From contig CAUJGJ010000313.1 in assembly GCA_963170055.1 (NCBI GenBank), forward strand, positions 3,731,701 to 3,795,700: DNA of 64,000 bases. Reading direction: 5' to 3'. The notes beneath the pieces were generated by a model. The model had not been told where the DNA came from. It made no database searches and saw nothing but the letters and a program-made list of their open reading frames with translations. This document shows, piece after piece, positions 25,201 through 53,444 of this stretch. Each line of letters begins with the position of its first letter. Within the stretch, counting starts at the first letter, position 1. Both the position numbers and the translations under genes were made by a program. The stretch is from Halisarca cf. caerulea. Lineage: Eukaryota; Porifera; Demospongiae; Chondrillida; Halisarcidae.

Positions 25201-27780
25201 ATACATGTGCATATAGACTATTACTAAAAATCTACCTAATCCTCTTGTGTGGCACAGATCTGGGTCACACACTTACATGTACGATGCTTGCAATGGAGTT
25301 GCCTGCCAAGAGCAATGCCAGCCAACCTGGGAGAAATGTGCAGTGAGTATTCTGCTAATATATTGATCCACTGTATTTGGTCGTATGTGAGTTGTCTCAT
25401 GTGTCACAGTTGTGTATATAGATGCTGCTGTAGTAAATTATTCCTATGGACAAATTCATTCTTTATACAGTGGGTCTCATTGTAACTTCATTAGACCAGC
25501 TAAAGTACTATACAGTAAAACATTAACTGGGCCACATGAAACTATTCACTGATATGCTTTTGAAATCACTTTGTTGAAAGTTTCAGAGCAATATCTTCAC
25601 TTACGGCAGAGATATAACCCAAAGAATTCCATTGTACACAGACCACCACATCTTTTTCTCAGGAATTTGAATATTAATGAGGTTGAAAATGGCTGCCGCG
25701 ATATTCACCAGCTTTGGCAAACTATGATTTTTGCAGTTAAAAGCAATAATTTTTCAATTATTTAAAATCTTAGCATAATTAAAGGCTACTAAGAATTATC
25801 TGTAAAATGTACTCTAAACGAATAGTACAAACTGTATATATACAAAATGTCATAGAAAAACGGTAAAACCAGACGTAACATTATACCACAGTCTTACTTA
25901 AAAGCAACTAAAGAAGAAAGCAAAACATGCAGGTCCAGAAATTTCTACAGTTAGAAATGCAACACTAATAGTAATAGCAAAATACATAATATATGTCCAA
26001 CGAACATTCTAAAATCTCGGGACAGTCTCATGCACATCTTTGCACATTTTCTGAACACGCTTGAGCAGTCAAAAGTAGCCTCCTGTCTAGCCAAGGTGAG
26101 AGACGGTAACTGCGCGCCTTCCTGTGGAAGAAGTTGTCGATTCTTTCCGTTTGGAGAGGAGAATGCTAGGACTGCAAGAGAATGTAAGTTAGGCTACTGA
26201 TGGAGAGCCTTGGGATCTCAAAGGGGTTGCTACGAGGGCACAAGAAGGGCCAGGAGTCGATTAGCATGGCTCATGGAAGTCGTAGATACGATCAGGAGAT
26301 GTCACAGTTAGACGAAAAGACTACCAGAACTTTATCCGATCAACCCCCGACATCTTCAAAGTTTCTTCACTCAGGAAAGAGCTGTCGTCTTTAAAAAATT
26401 AAGGACCAAAATATAGCCCTTGAATCAGAGTATACGCACAAACATATGGCAGCAAGTCTGGGATGAATACGGACGACGTACACAGTCGAATACTAACGCA
26501 AACTTTGCACGCGCAATATGCAAAATTGATATTGCGAGATAACGTCACATTTCTAACCTCGACTGCCACATTTTTTATTGTAGTATAGTATTAGTTTTAT
26601 TTAGTTTTACATGTTTTGTACACTATATACATGTATGTACATACTCTCTTCATTTATGCTATTTTAGGCCTGTCAGGATAAAGTGGGCGAGAATATTGGC
26701 CATGGTTTGGGCAGCGTTTCAACTGTCCTGTTTGATGTCAGTAGATCAGATCCGTCACAAGGTTCATGGTTTGTGTCTCTGTCCTACAAAGATGGCTCCT
26801 CTGGTAGAGAATTCAATGTTCTTGTCACTCTCATCCCTTCGACCCTGAAAGTGGACTTCCAATTCCTTCAGGAGAATCCGCCCCTTCACTATGTGAGCTT
26901 CTATAGCATGCAGCCACACTTCATTGCCCATAAAGCATACAATACATGTGCAGTAGTACCCTTTTGAGAGACCACCCTTAGGGTCATGTGAAAGGTGGTC
27001 TCTGATGAGGGGGGTATTAATATGGGGCATGTAAACACTTGTGACCAGCAAAGCCAGTCCTGTAAAAGAGCCGGGTGGTCACTCAAAGGCCCGGGGGTAC
27101 TACTGTACAATAGAACCTCTTTGACACAAATCTCCATGGACTGTGCTGAAATTTCATCCTAGAATCATTCCATGTAAACAGTACTATGTGTCATGCTTGG
27201 ATCTGCACTTGGATCTGCACTTGGATCTGCACTTGGATTTTGCTAGTATTTCATGTTAAAAGGATGCAGTCAAACCTCACTATAGCGAACCCCACTGAGA
27301 AGGTTTACTAGGTCAGAATGTTCACTACGCCAGGGTTCATTTACAATAGAGTAAATACTAGGTGTACATTCTAAGGTCTGTGGTTGTTATATCAGGAGTT
27401 CATTGTATCCAGGGTTCATTATAGAGAGGTTCAACTGTATTTTGTGTTTGTGGGTTTGACAGTACATTGTTTGTACCTCTTCAAACCAATCACCTGTCTA
27501 CAGTTATACTACCATGGTTGATCCTAAAGTAGTCTAGCGTTGCCGACCTTTCCTCCAATTTTTATCATTAATGATGTCAGCCTCCGAAAATGGCTGAACA
27601 TGATTGGGTTGGCAACTCCACTCTAATCCCTAATAAATGTGGTCTTTATGCGGAGGTACCTGTGTAGCTGGGTGCAAGCTATTATATATACAATATTATA
27701 ACGTTTGTTTTATTTTACCTCCACTGCAGCATATGGCCTTGTATGGTAGTTTTAACGTCCCAAAGAAGATTCTGGTTTAG
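17554..27780 (+). CDS. MRH-2: secreted protein with three MRH-like modules (10 exons)
   Basis: Exons: 17554-17729, 18244-18325, 21164-21379, 21923-22077, 22756-22837, 24268-24483, 24866-25023, 25258-25342, 26668-26892, 27730-27780. All have GT donors and AG acceptors; every junction is in phase, giving 481 residues. The start MEGKGLIFIVSYILLC opens a signal peptide. Each module is three exons: (1) a cysteine strand then DLSPLF or DFSSVF; (2) a TYDAC.GV.C...C...CA strand; (3) [A]C[QE] ... GLG ... SYTGG..R ... ENP..HY. This order and the Gln/Arg/Glu/Tyr positions resemble mannose-6-phosphate-receptor homology domains; the family call is by motif, not search. The last exon ends MALYGSFNVPKKILV and a stop, so there is no membrane anchor and the protein is probably secreted or lumenal. 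Module 2 has ACE instead of ACQ. Introns 4 and 7 carry microsatellites. Confidence 0.85.
18326..21163. other. MRH-2 intron 2
   Basis: 2.8 kb intron without recognisable exons. Contains CAGTGAAAGTTGCTTAATAA-type MITE debris (about 19211-19345) and a possible element between about 20289 (GTACCGTA) and 20862 (TACGGTAC) with CGTGGGG/CCCCAC-type internal ends. A pseudo-exon of MRH type was not found. Confidence 0.45.
22095..22255. repeat. (GT)n microsatellite, MRH-2 intron 4
   Basis: GT repeat starting about 20 bp after the exon 4 donor. MRH-3 (33400-33600) and MRH-4 (43706-43890) have a GT tract at the same intron position, so it predates the duplications. Confidence 0.9.
25343..26667. other. 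MRH-2 intron 8 with an unexplained insertion
   Basis: This intron is 1325 bp; the equivalent MRH-4 intron (46109-46665) is 557 bp. The extra sequence, roughly 25500-26560, shares little with it and has no inverted repeats or ORF I recognise. It contains a non-AT-rich block at about 26030-26390 unlike its surroundings. Confidence 0.45.
26955..27108. mobile_element. Inverted-repeat MITE (GAGAGACCACCC family), MRH-2 intron 9
   Basis: Left end GTACCCTTTTGAGAGACCAC, right end CTCAAAGGCCCGGGGGTACTAC. Same family as several other copies in this cluster. Confidence 0.6.
27267..27437. mobile_element. pogo-like MITE, MRH-2 intron 9
   Basis: Ends CAGTCAAACCTCACTATAGC and TTATAGAGAGGTTCAACTG are inverted repeats, the common pogo/Tigger-type end. 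171 bp, no coding capacity. Confidence 0.65.
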
Positions 27781-28762
27781 CATTGACTTTACGTGTATGT
27801 AGTTTGATCTCTTTTTTAATTGCAGATCAATTGCTATTATTATTGTTGTTAATCTAGACACTAGTTGTGTGTAATGTGATGGTATTTGAGATCAGCTTGT
27901 GCAAATTTACAGGTGAAATTTTAACCTAACGGCAGTTACATGACATTGTGCCCGTATGTATGTACGCATGCACACACACACATATATGTAGGGTTCTATC
28001 AGGATTTTAGTTCTGGTGGAGAAGCTGTATACACGTGATATATATATATATTATATATATAGGACTATAGTGTTGTAAGGCACATGGAAAGTTGTTATAT
28101 AGTAAGGTATGAGAACAAACATAAATATGTTTGGACTTGTGATATAGAGGATATGAACTGATAGCCTGCTGATCGATGCACACACGTACATGTACACATT
28201 ACAATTTAGTTCAACTGTGCCTATATGGACTTCTGCTTATTTCACCTTATGTTGTCTGATTATTGTGTTCTTGCTATATACATGTATGCCCCCCCCCTTC
28301 CCAAGAAGTACTACTAGTGTAAGCATATATGGTTTTGAGGAGGCTGGTTTACAACGTGTATATATAATAATGTATTGCATTACACATGTATTGCTAATCC
28401 AGTGTGCATGTTGCAACATCATTTTGTGAAACCCACTCAAACTTCCTGGTACTATCAAGAGAGAATACCATTATTCCCAAAGTTACAAAAATCCCACCAA
28501 AAAATTATGCATGTACCAAAAAGAGCAGCCTGATATGGGGTCTTAACACCAAGATCATGCACAGCCGGCGTTCCCCGGCTATATTTTGACGCGGGTCACA
28601 GTAAAGCAAATACGATACACTGCACACTTACATGATAGCGTATATGGTGAAATGTATTCAGATTCAGATCTAGAGATTGAATACAATTTAAGTACAATAT
28701 TGGTACGATGACAATGCAAGATAAATTCGTAATTTCCACGTCGACATGTCATGTGCTTCGCT
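27781..28762. other. Intergenic region MRH-2 to MRH-3
   Basis: About 1 kb of AT-rich sequence. The part just after the MRH-2 stop matches the sequence after the MRH-3 and MRH-4 stops, so the duplication unit extends past the last exon. No separate gene seen. Confidence 0.5.
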
Positions 28763-28782
28763 CCGCCATTTTTATAGGGCGG
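28763..28782 (+). promoter_or_regulatory. Shared promoter motif of MRH-3
   Basis: CCGCCATTTTTATAGGGCGG, 48 bp before the ATG. MRH-4 (38299-38318) and MRH-5 (49257-49276) carry nearly the same inverted-repeat-like box at a similar distance. On the other strand its core is AAAAATGGCGG, like the YY1 consensus. Factor identity is inferred. Confidence 0.5.
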
Positions 28783-28830
28783 ACTAGCGGAACCATGCCC
28801 CACCGCCACGTGGAGAGTACGGAGACGAAG

Positions 28831-36268
<7,438 letters not shown>

Positions 36269-36477
36269 TATTTGATACTTTAAAATTGTGTGTATGTAGT
36301 TTGATCACTTTTTAATTGCAGACTAATTGCTCTTACTATTGTTGTTAATCTCAACACTAATTATGTGTATTGTGATGGTATTTGAGACCAGCTTGTGCAA
36401 ATTTGCAGGTGAAACTTTAAATTAGCAGCAATTACACGACATCATGCCTGTATGCATGCACACATGTGTGGTAAATA

Positions 36478-36682
36478 CCGTATATCTAGAAATATTAGCA
36501 ATCATTAAATTTGGCGATTTGCGCCAGATCAGGCTGTAATAAAAATGGCGAAAATTAAATTTGGTGGTTGCACAGCAAGGACAAAGCATAGTAATATGAA
36601 TTTGGTGATAGAAATTTGGCGATTTAATCCTGACCGCCAAACCGCCAAATTAAAAATGTCGCCAATATTTCCGGATATACGG
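36478..36682. mobile_element. TA-flanked MITE with CCGTATATC ends
   Basis: Left end CCGTATATCTAGAAATATT, right end AATATTTCCGGATATACGG, each flanked by TA. Internal AAATTTGGCG/CGCCAAAT motifs are also inverted. 205 bp. Confidence 0.75.
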
Positions 36683-37546
36683 TAGTACCTTAGGCCTTTT
36701 TGTGACTTTCATATTTCACCGCTCTAGTTTGTTTTACTTCACACACATGCACACAACAATCAACCATGTGCGTCCATCTGGTCTCTGTCTTGTCTCGTGT
36801 CTGGTTGTTGTTTGTTTTAAGTTATTCAACTGATGGTTACAGTTTCCGTTCAAACCAGCATCCAACCATACATGTACGCACACATACAAGTCCTACCAAC
36901 CATCTGAGAAGCTCTAACCAGATTCCACTTTAGGAGCAGTGCAACGGCTACAGTGCTGTAGGGGCTGATGGAAAGTGGCTATGGAACGAGTACAAACATA
37001 GATGTGTTTGCAGTTGCTATAAAATTATATAATATAACTATTACAGAGGTGTGTAAACTTGCAGCCTGAACACTGGTACATGTACAGTGCAGTGGAAACA
37101 CATTATATAGAGCATGCACTCTTGTAGTGAATTTCTGTATATAGTGATCAAATAATGATCATGTGATCGACCTAGTCATGCAACATCTTATACACTGCAT
37201 GGGTACTATGAAAGTGTAACTGGTGTAGTATATTTAATATGTTTTAACGAGATCTCACAGTACATGTGCACATCACAAAATTGGGACAACTATACATAAT
37301 ATTATGCATATGTAAGGACCATGCATGCATTCCTTTACCTTATGTTGTTAGGGGGTCTGCATGGCTAGACCACCCCCCCAACCCTTCTCGCCACCATTGT
37401 TCCTTGCAGCGAGCTAGGGTGGTCTGGCTATGAGACTACCCCCCTCGGCTCACACCCCAAGAAATATAGTGATTAATTTGAAGTGTAAGTACATGTACAG
37501 TTTTGAGGATTTGGTTGGTTTGAATTGTGTAGAAGAACACAATAGC

Positions 37547-37629
37547 TAGTCTTGTACCCAGACCGTCACTCGGGTGCCGTCATTTTATGCCGCCCTCGTG
37601 GCCGGTGGGAGGGTCTGGGTATCAGACTA
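37547..37629. mobile_element. 83-bp TAGTCT-family MITE with perfect 9-bp target duplication
   Basis: Ends TAGTCTTGTACCCAGACCG and GGTCTGGGTATCAGACTA are inverted repeats. CACAATAGC is present on both sides (37538-37546 and 37630-37638). A 9-bp duplication fits Mutator-like transposases. Confidence 0.85.
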
Positions 37630-37833
37630 CACAATAGCCACATGCATGCGTTGTTAATTCAGAGTGCATGTTGCAATATCCCCTCTCCTGTGCATACTCG
37701 AGCTTCCTGGCACTATCTGACTACGTGTATAATTTGGCAGTAATGCAATTACACAACACACTACACACTTGCATACATGATAGCGTGTATGGTGAAATGT
37801 ATTCAGAGATTGAATGCAAACACAATATACGGT

Positions 37834-38044
37834 AAAGCGGGGTAACTTGGAACACATGGGTAACTTGGAACAGGGCCTGTATCTTTCGCTATGATTAAGC
37901 TGCCCAGCCATACTTGCTATTGTGGAATGCCCAATTCATGGAGACATTACTGACCAAAATTTGTACCTGCAGCTTACTATTGACACTGCTTTTACTTGGC
38001 CGTTCCAAGTTACCCACCCTTTCCAAGTTACCCTGCCTTACCCT
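37834..38044. mobile_element. Inverted-repeat element with GGTAAAGCGGGGTAACTTGGAA end
   Basis: Left end begins GGTAAAGCGGGGTAACTTGG; right end is CCAAGTTACCCTGCCTTACC. A related copy in the opposite orientation lies at about 63523-63718; both contain the block that reads GGGCCTGTATCTTT here. Confidence 0.7.
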
Positions 38045-38045
38045 A

Positions 38046-38262
38046 TTGGTGCAATGACAATGCACGGTGATTTGCATGTCCTAAATATGTACCTTGCATC
38101 AGATGTAAAATTTATGCTAAAAGCTCTCCCTAAGGCTAGTCGTGACGCTTTGATCCGCCATTTTTATTGGTGCGATGACAATGAAAGGTAATTTGTACGT
38201 CCTACATATGTACCTTGCATCAGATGTAAAATTTATGCTAACTCTCCCTAATGGCGGCCGGA
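38046..38262. repeat. Tandem duplication in the MRH-4 upstream region
   Basis: Two copies (about 38046-38168 and 38171-38262) share ATGACAATG, then TACCTTGCATCAGATGTAAA and ATTTATGCTAA, with CCGCCATTTTT at 38155-38165 after the first copy. The second copy leads into the promoter box at 38299. Part duplicates the promoter motif itself. Confidence 0.75.
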
Positions 38263-38298
38263 AGTGGGTCTGGGTACGAGACTAAGCGCCGCTTTGAT

Positions 38299-38318
38299 CC
38301 GCCATTTTTATATGGCGC
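38299..38318 (+). promoter_or_regulatory. Shared promoter motif of MRH-4
   Basis: CCGCCATTTTTATATGGCGC, 45 bp before the ATG; counterpart of the MRH-3 and MRH-5 boxes. Confidence 0.5.
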
Positions 38319-38363
38319 TATGCTAGACCACACCCCATGCACGTGACCTACAAGGAAACGAAG

Positions 38364-47848
<9,485 letters not shown>

Positions 47849-49256
47849 TATTGGATACTGTGTGTGTGTGTGATTTTGATCTATTATATTTTTAATTGCG
47901 GACTAACAGTTATTGTTGTTGTTGTTAATGTAGACACTAATTATGTCTATCTTGATGGTATTTGAGAACAACTTGTGCGAACTGCAGGTGAAATTTTGAA
48001 TTGGCACCAGATACATGATCTACACGTGTACAGATGTACACACATGTAGGGTTTTGTCAGAATTTAATTTCTGGGGGAGAAGCTGTATTGGCAAAATATA
48101 TACAAGCTCCTACCAACAATCTGAAAACATGTGCACACCAGTTCTAACCAGATTTGACTTTAGGAGCAGTGCAGGGGCACAAAGAAAGTGGCAAACATAT
48201 TTGAATACGTGTAGATATGTATGTTTGCACTCGCTATAATGCCTGCATATTACATGCAGCCAGCTAGATGCTGATTTATACGTATCAGGTTTTATCCGGC
48301 CCATGCAAGGTCAGATTTTTTTTTTTTTTTTGGGGGGGGGGAACTGCATATCTGTTTGTATGTATGTATGTACACACACACACACACAGCACAGTGCATG
48401 CAGGATATGTATTCAATTAATTCACACTCATGCATGCAGCATGCATATCAGCTTTTCTTACAGAATAATGATGAAGATGGGGCAATGGCAATTAAAGCTA
48501 GTGCAGTGATGTATAATGGGGAGCAGATATGAATGTGGAATGATAGTGGTCTAAGCTATAGGGGGTCGGGGGTATGCTCCCACAAGAAAATTTTTATTTT
48601 CTATTCCTCATAAGGTGATAAACTAGGCTGTTCTTATTTACACCACTCAAGCTGTTTCTGAATACAGTCCATAGATATGTCGTTCATGCGTGGTCAATTC
48701 ATGACAGTGCTCTTTTACATAAGAATGAAGACTGCATAATTTTATTTTGGGGGGGGCTGGGCCGGGGGAACCATACCCAGGTCCCCCCCCCCCCCCCCCC
48801 CCCTCACCAATAAAGTCCTGTGTATGTGCACATCACATACAGCCAAAACTTACAGCCTGCTGACATGTCCGCATCACATACAGCCTAAACGTACATATAT
48901 ACATATAAATACAATTTGGTTCAACTACACCTATAAAGGACCGTTAATCACTTTACCTTATGTTGTCATTACCGAATTTTCGTATTCTTGCTATATATAG
49001 AGCTCGAGGGGTCCCCCTCCCCCATAGTAATAATAATGTTCGTGTACATGTAAGCATGTATGATTTTGAGGGTTTGGTTGGTTCAAAATGGGCGCATATA
49101 TAAAACGCTATTGCCACATGCATTGCTAATTCAGTGTGCATGTTGCAGCATCATTTTATGACCCCCCCCCGCTCAAACTTCCTGGCAGTACGCATATATA
49201 TCAGGTCGACTATAATTTGACGCAACAGTCTGTCAGTTTTGCGCAATGCCTTCGAT
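47849..49256. other. Intergenic region MRH-4 to MRH-5
   Basis: Non-coding, with a T-run followed by a G-run at about 48317-48340, a poly(C) run at 48783-48803, and a GGGGGG-rich segment at about 48750. The first part matches the sequences after MRH-2 and MRH-3, and the last part matches the MRH-3 upstream region. No separate gene seen. Confidence 0.5.
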
Positions 49257-49276
49257 CCGCCATTTTTGTAGGGCGG
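49257..49276 (+). promoter_or_regulatory. Shared promoter motif of MRH-5
   Basis: CCGCCATTTTTGTAGGGCGG, 55 bp before the ATG; nearly the same as in MRH-3. Confidence 0.5.
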
Positions 49277-49331
49277 ATAATGGATCGGCTACGCCAGACC
49301 ATACCCCCACGTGACCATTAGGAAGACGAAG

Positions 49332-51046
49332 ATGCAGCCGAGGGTAACTCAACTGAAGGTTTTTGTGGTCCTAGCTCTACTTGTCAAGCAGTCACTGGGT
49401 ATAGCCTGCAACATTGAAAGTAACTGCAGATGCTCAACTTCCGAAGGATCGTTCGACTTCTCCGGCCTCGGCACTATCAGCACAACGTAAGACGACCCCA
49501 CCTTTAGGACTATAATATTACAAGAACGAATTATTGACATGTGTAGATATAAGATGTGTAGTATATATAGAGGACAGAGACTCATTGCGAATGAAGGCAA
49601 AAACCTCGAGCTTTTGTCTTCGAAACATTAATAGATTTGGTTGTTAGCAACCGTCGACGTTGTGCAGGTCTTTGCATGGATTCGGCTCGAATTGGGATGG
49701 GTTCAATAGTAGTAGTGTTATACATATCATTGACATTCTATGCTCACGTAGTACAGTGGAACTTGCTTAATGAGTACCCAGAAGGGGACACAAAATTAGT
49801 ACTTATTAGCAGAAGTACTCAATATCATGGTTGATTTATGTACATGAGGTATACACTGGGACAGAACGAGGAGTACCGTACTTCCTCTAAAAATTCGGGA
49901 CATTTTTAGTAGTTTTAAATCACATATTTTGAATTTTAAGAGGTTAAGTCTTCTTGTCGACAGGCGCTTTGCGAAAATCAGAGACTCTTCACGAAATTAG
50001 AGACTCGTCACGAAAAACAGAGCCCGCGTTCTTACGGCCATTTTGTGACTCTTTAAGATGGCTGACGTCGTATCGTTGTTGTTTTTCCCATCTCTTGTAT
50101 TGTTAGAGCGTACCATGTGTACTAACAAGTTTGGAAACCTGACATTGGAAGAAGAGTTTGTTTGCCATATAGAAGAAGGCAGATAAACAGAAAATCGATT
50201 GTCGAAATTAGAGGGTCTACCACGAATATTAGAGTTGTGCAAAATTCGAATTTTTAGAAGTAGTGGGAGGCAAAATCAGGCTGCCCTGTCGAAAATTAGA
50301 TTCCCGAATTTTTAGAGGAAGTACGGTACTCATTATCCAGGGGTATGCATTAACCCAGGTACTCATTAAGCAAGTTCCACTGTATATGGAAACTTCTGTA
50401 ATCCGACACCTCTATAATCCAACATTCTCTCTAATCCGACCATCTAATGAGGAACAGTCATCATATTAAAGTACGCCAACTATCACTCTGTAGTCTGACA
50501 ACCTCCTAAACTAACTTTTCTTAAGTCGCATTGAGTGTCAGAATCTGATTAGAGAGGTCAGTGTAATACGAATACAGTGGAACTTGCTTAGTAAGTACCT
50601 GGTTTAGTACATACTCCTGGATAGTAATCACTCCTCATTCTGTCCCTGTGTATACCTCGTGTACATAAACCAACCCTGATAGTAAGTACCTGGTTTAGTA
50701 CATACTCCTGGATAGTAAGTACTCCTCATTCTGTCCCTGTATATACCTCATGTACGTAAACCAACCCTGATATTTTGTGTCCCCTTCAATGTATGCACTA
50801 AGCAAGTTTCACTGTATAGGGCATATTGTCTATTGTTGCTATTGTTCACTGTGAAGCCCATATGAATGATGCCCTGGCTTTTATCATCAGTATTCAACTC
50901 CAACTTACATAGAGCAATAGTATATCGTAGTCCTGATCCTGCAGGCCTGTGCGCTTGTTTGCAGAATAGATGAGTTTTGTCAGGTCCCATGTACTGTATA
51001 AACTGCTCATGCAGGCAACACTGTGTGTGTGTGTGTGTGTGTTTGT

Positions 51047-51093
<47 letters not shown>

Positions 51094-52708
51094 ATAGTGC
51101 TACATACTTTTATGCCTTTCCTTTCCATGGACATTCAACAGCATGGTGATCCACATCTGCATTGTAATGTTACACTTAAGGCCCAGGGTCTGTCCTTGAT
51201 GTTTATAGTTTGTTGCAGTATACATACTTGGTTGTTCACAAGCACACAGATTGATCAATTCTCGGTCTTTCTTTAGAAACGGTGACTACAACTACAATTA
51301 TAACTGCAATGGTGTCCAGTGCAATGGAGAGTTTGGTAGCTGTGGCTCATCTGGTCAGTGCTCAGTGAGTTGTCATGCACACACACACACACATTCACAC
51401 GCACACACAAAAACACAAACACACACACGTGCACACACACAACTCTAACTTCTTTGTGTACATTTTGTGTAGGCTTGTCAAGTGGCTACTGATGGAACGT
51501 TTGAGTATGGACTGGGTCAAGTCACTCCTTCCTCAATTGACGTCCAGCCACCCAGCTCAGGAAATGATTGGGTTGTATTCATAGGTTATACATCTGGAAA
51601 TGATGGACGACAGTTTGACATTGAATTTCGCTTCAGTAATACACCTGCTACCATGACCTATGATGGAGAGAATCCAAGTAAAGATTATGTAAGTTTGAAA
51701 GATTTCATCTGCCCTCCCTGGTCAAGATGTTTCCATATGTATGTACATGTACAGATGATCCTGTCTGTAAAGATCATTCCAAGTGTAATCAATATGGTCT
51801 CTATAGACAAGTGGTCCTTGTATGGGAGGGAGTAAGGCCTTATCAAAAAAGGATCCTCCAAAAACACTTGGAACAAGGGTGAGTTGCAAAACAGGTACAT
51901 GGCTAGATGGGCAAGGGGCAAGACAGGCATAGGGCTAGACGAGCATAGGGCTACACATACATGAGGCTAAACAGGCATAGGGCTAGACAGAGTTTAATTG
52001 GACTGAGTGTACACTGTGCAAATTCCTACATCCCTCATGTGCAGCACATTATACGTATATGCTGCGGGTTGTAGGAATTTGCACAGTGTACACTCAGTCC
52101 AATTAAACTCTGTCTAGCCCTATGCCCGTCTAGCCTCATGTATGTGTAGCCCTATGCTCATCTAGCCCTATGCCTGTCTCGCCCCTTGCCCATCTAGCCA
52201 TGTACCTGTTTTGCAACTCACCCTTGTTCCAAGTGTTTTTGGAGGATCCTTTTTTGATAAGGCCTTTTTGCACTGTCCTGTGTCAATCCTACATCCTTTT
52301 ACCATTTTTAAATGGTTTAGTATATCTGAGATGATACCTCAGCCGGCTATGGTCTATGTAGACATGAAGTTTCTCCTATCCTGGTGGTCTATAAGACAAG
52401 GTTTACTGTTTACTGTTCTATGTAAACACAGCAATTCCTTGTAAAGACAAACTCCTTGTCTGGACCTTGCGTAGAAGTGCAGTCATGGACTGTGTGCTTA
52501 CTATCAGAAGTTCTTACTGTCAGATGTACTTACAGTGACACCTGTCTTAGAGGCCACCTGTCTATGAAGACCACTGTAGGGTGCTCCATGAACTACCTTA
52601 GCCAAACAGGCCAACCTGGCAATAATGAGACCACTTGAGAATTAGGGACATTATAAGGCAGTCCCTAGGGCGGTCCTAATTCACAGGTTCCACAGTATAT
52701 AATCAGAA

Positions 52709-52739
<31 letters not shown>

Positions 52740-52849
52740 TGTGTGTGTGTTTGTGTGTGTGTGTTTGCATGTATGCATGTGTGTGTGTGTTTATGTGTGT
52801 GTATGTTTTGTGTGTGTGTTTATGTGTGTGTATGTTTTGTGTGTGTGTG

Positions 52850-52884
<35 letters not shown>

Positions 52885-52905
52885 GTGTACGTGTGTGAAT
52901 GTGCA

Positions 52906-52967
<62 letters not shown>

Positions 52968-53214
52968 TATTTGTGTATGTGTGTGTATGGGTGGGTGGGT
53001 GGCATGTGTATTCTAATTGTAAAAAAAATTATGCAACTTCTTTCATGTTACATGCTGTGGTTATGTGCCGCGATTGGTCTGTGATCCTTTTGTGCAGCAT
53101 CTTCTTGCTAGTGCACCATTTGGAATTCCAGGAATTTCCCCAGTAGTGGAGGAGTATGTCGATGTAGCTGGAATCCCTGGGATCATCATACTTGTTCTGT
53201 TAGTATGTGTGTGT

Positions 53215-53276
<62 letters not shown>

Positions 53277-53277
53277 A

Positions 53278-53330
<53 letters not shown>

Positions 53331-53373
53331 TTGTGTGTGTGTACATGTGTGTGTGTGTGTACATGTGTGTGTG

Positions 53374-53444
<71 letters not shown>

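Larger units (their letters stand above)
36269..38045. other. Intergenic region MRH-3 to MRH-4
   Basis: Non-coding. Holds three short elements listed separately (36478-36682, 37547-37629, about 37834-38044) and sequence related to the MRH-2 to MRH-3 spacer. No exon recognised. Confidence 0.5.

Noticed and set aside
53098..53201. MRH-5 exon 4 ending at the GTATGT donor (53202)
   Set aside because: It would leave phase 0 and put the next exon out of frame; the donor GTTAGT at 53199 gives phase 2 and a continuous helix.
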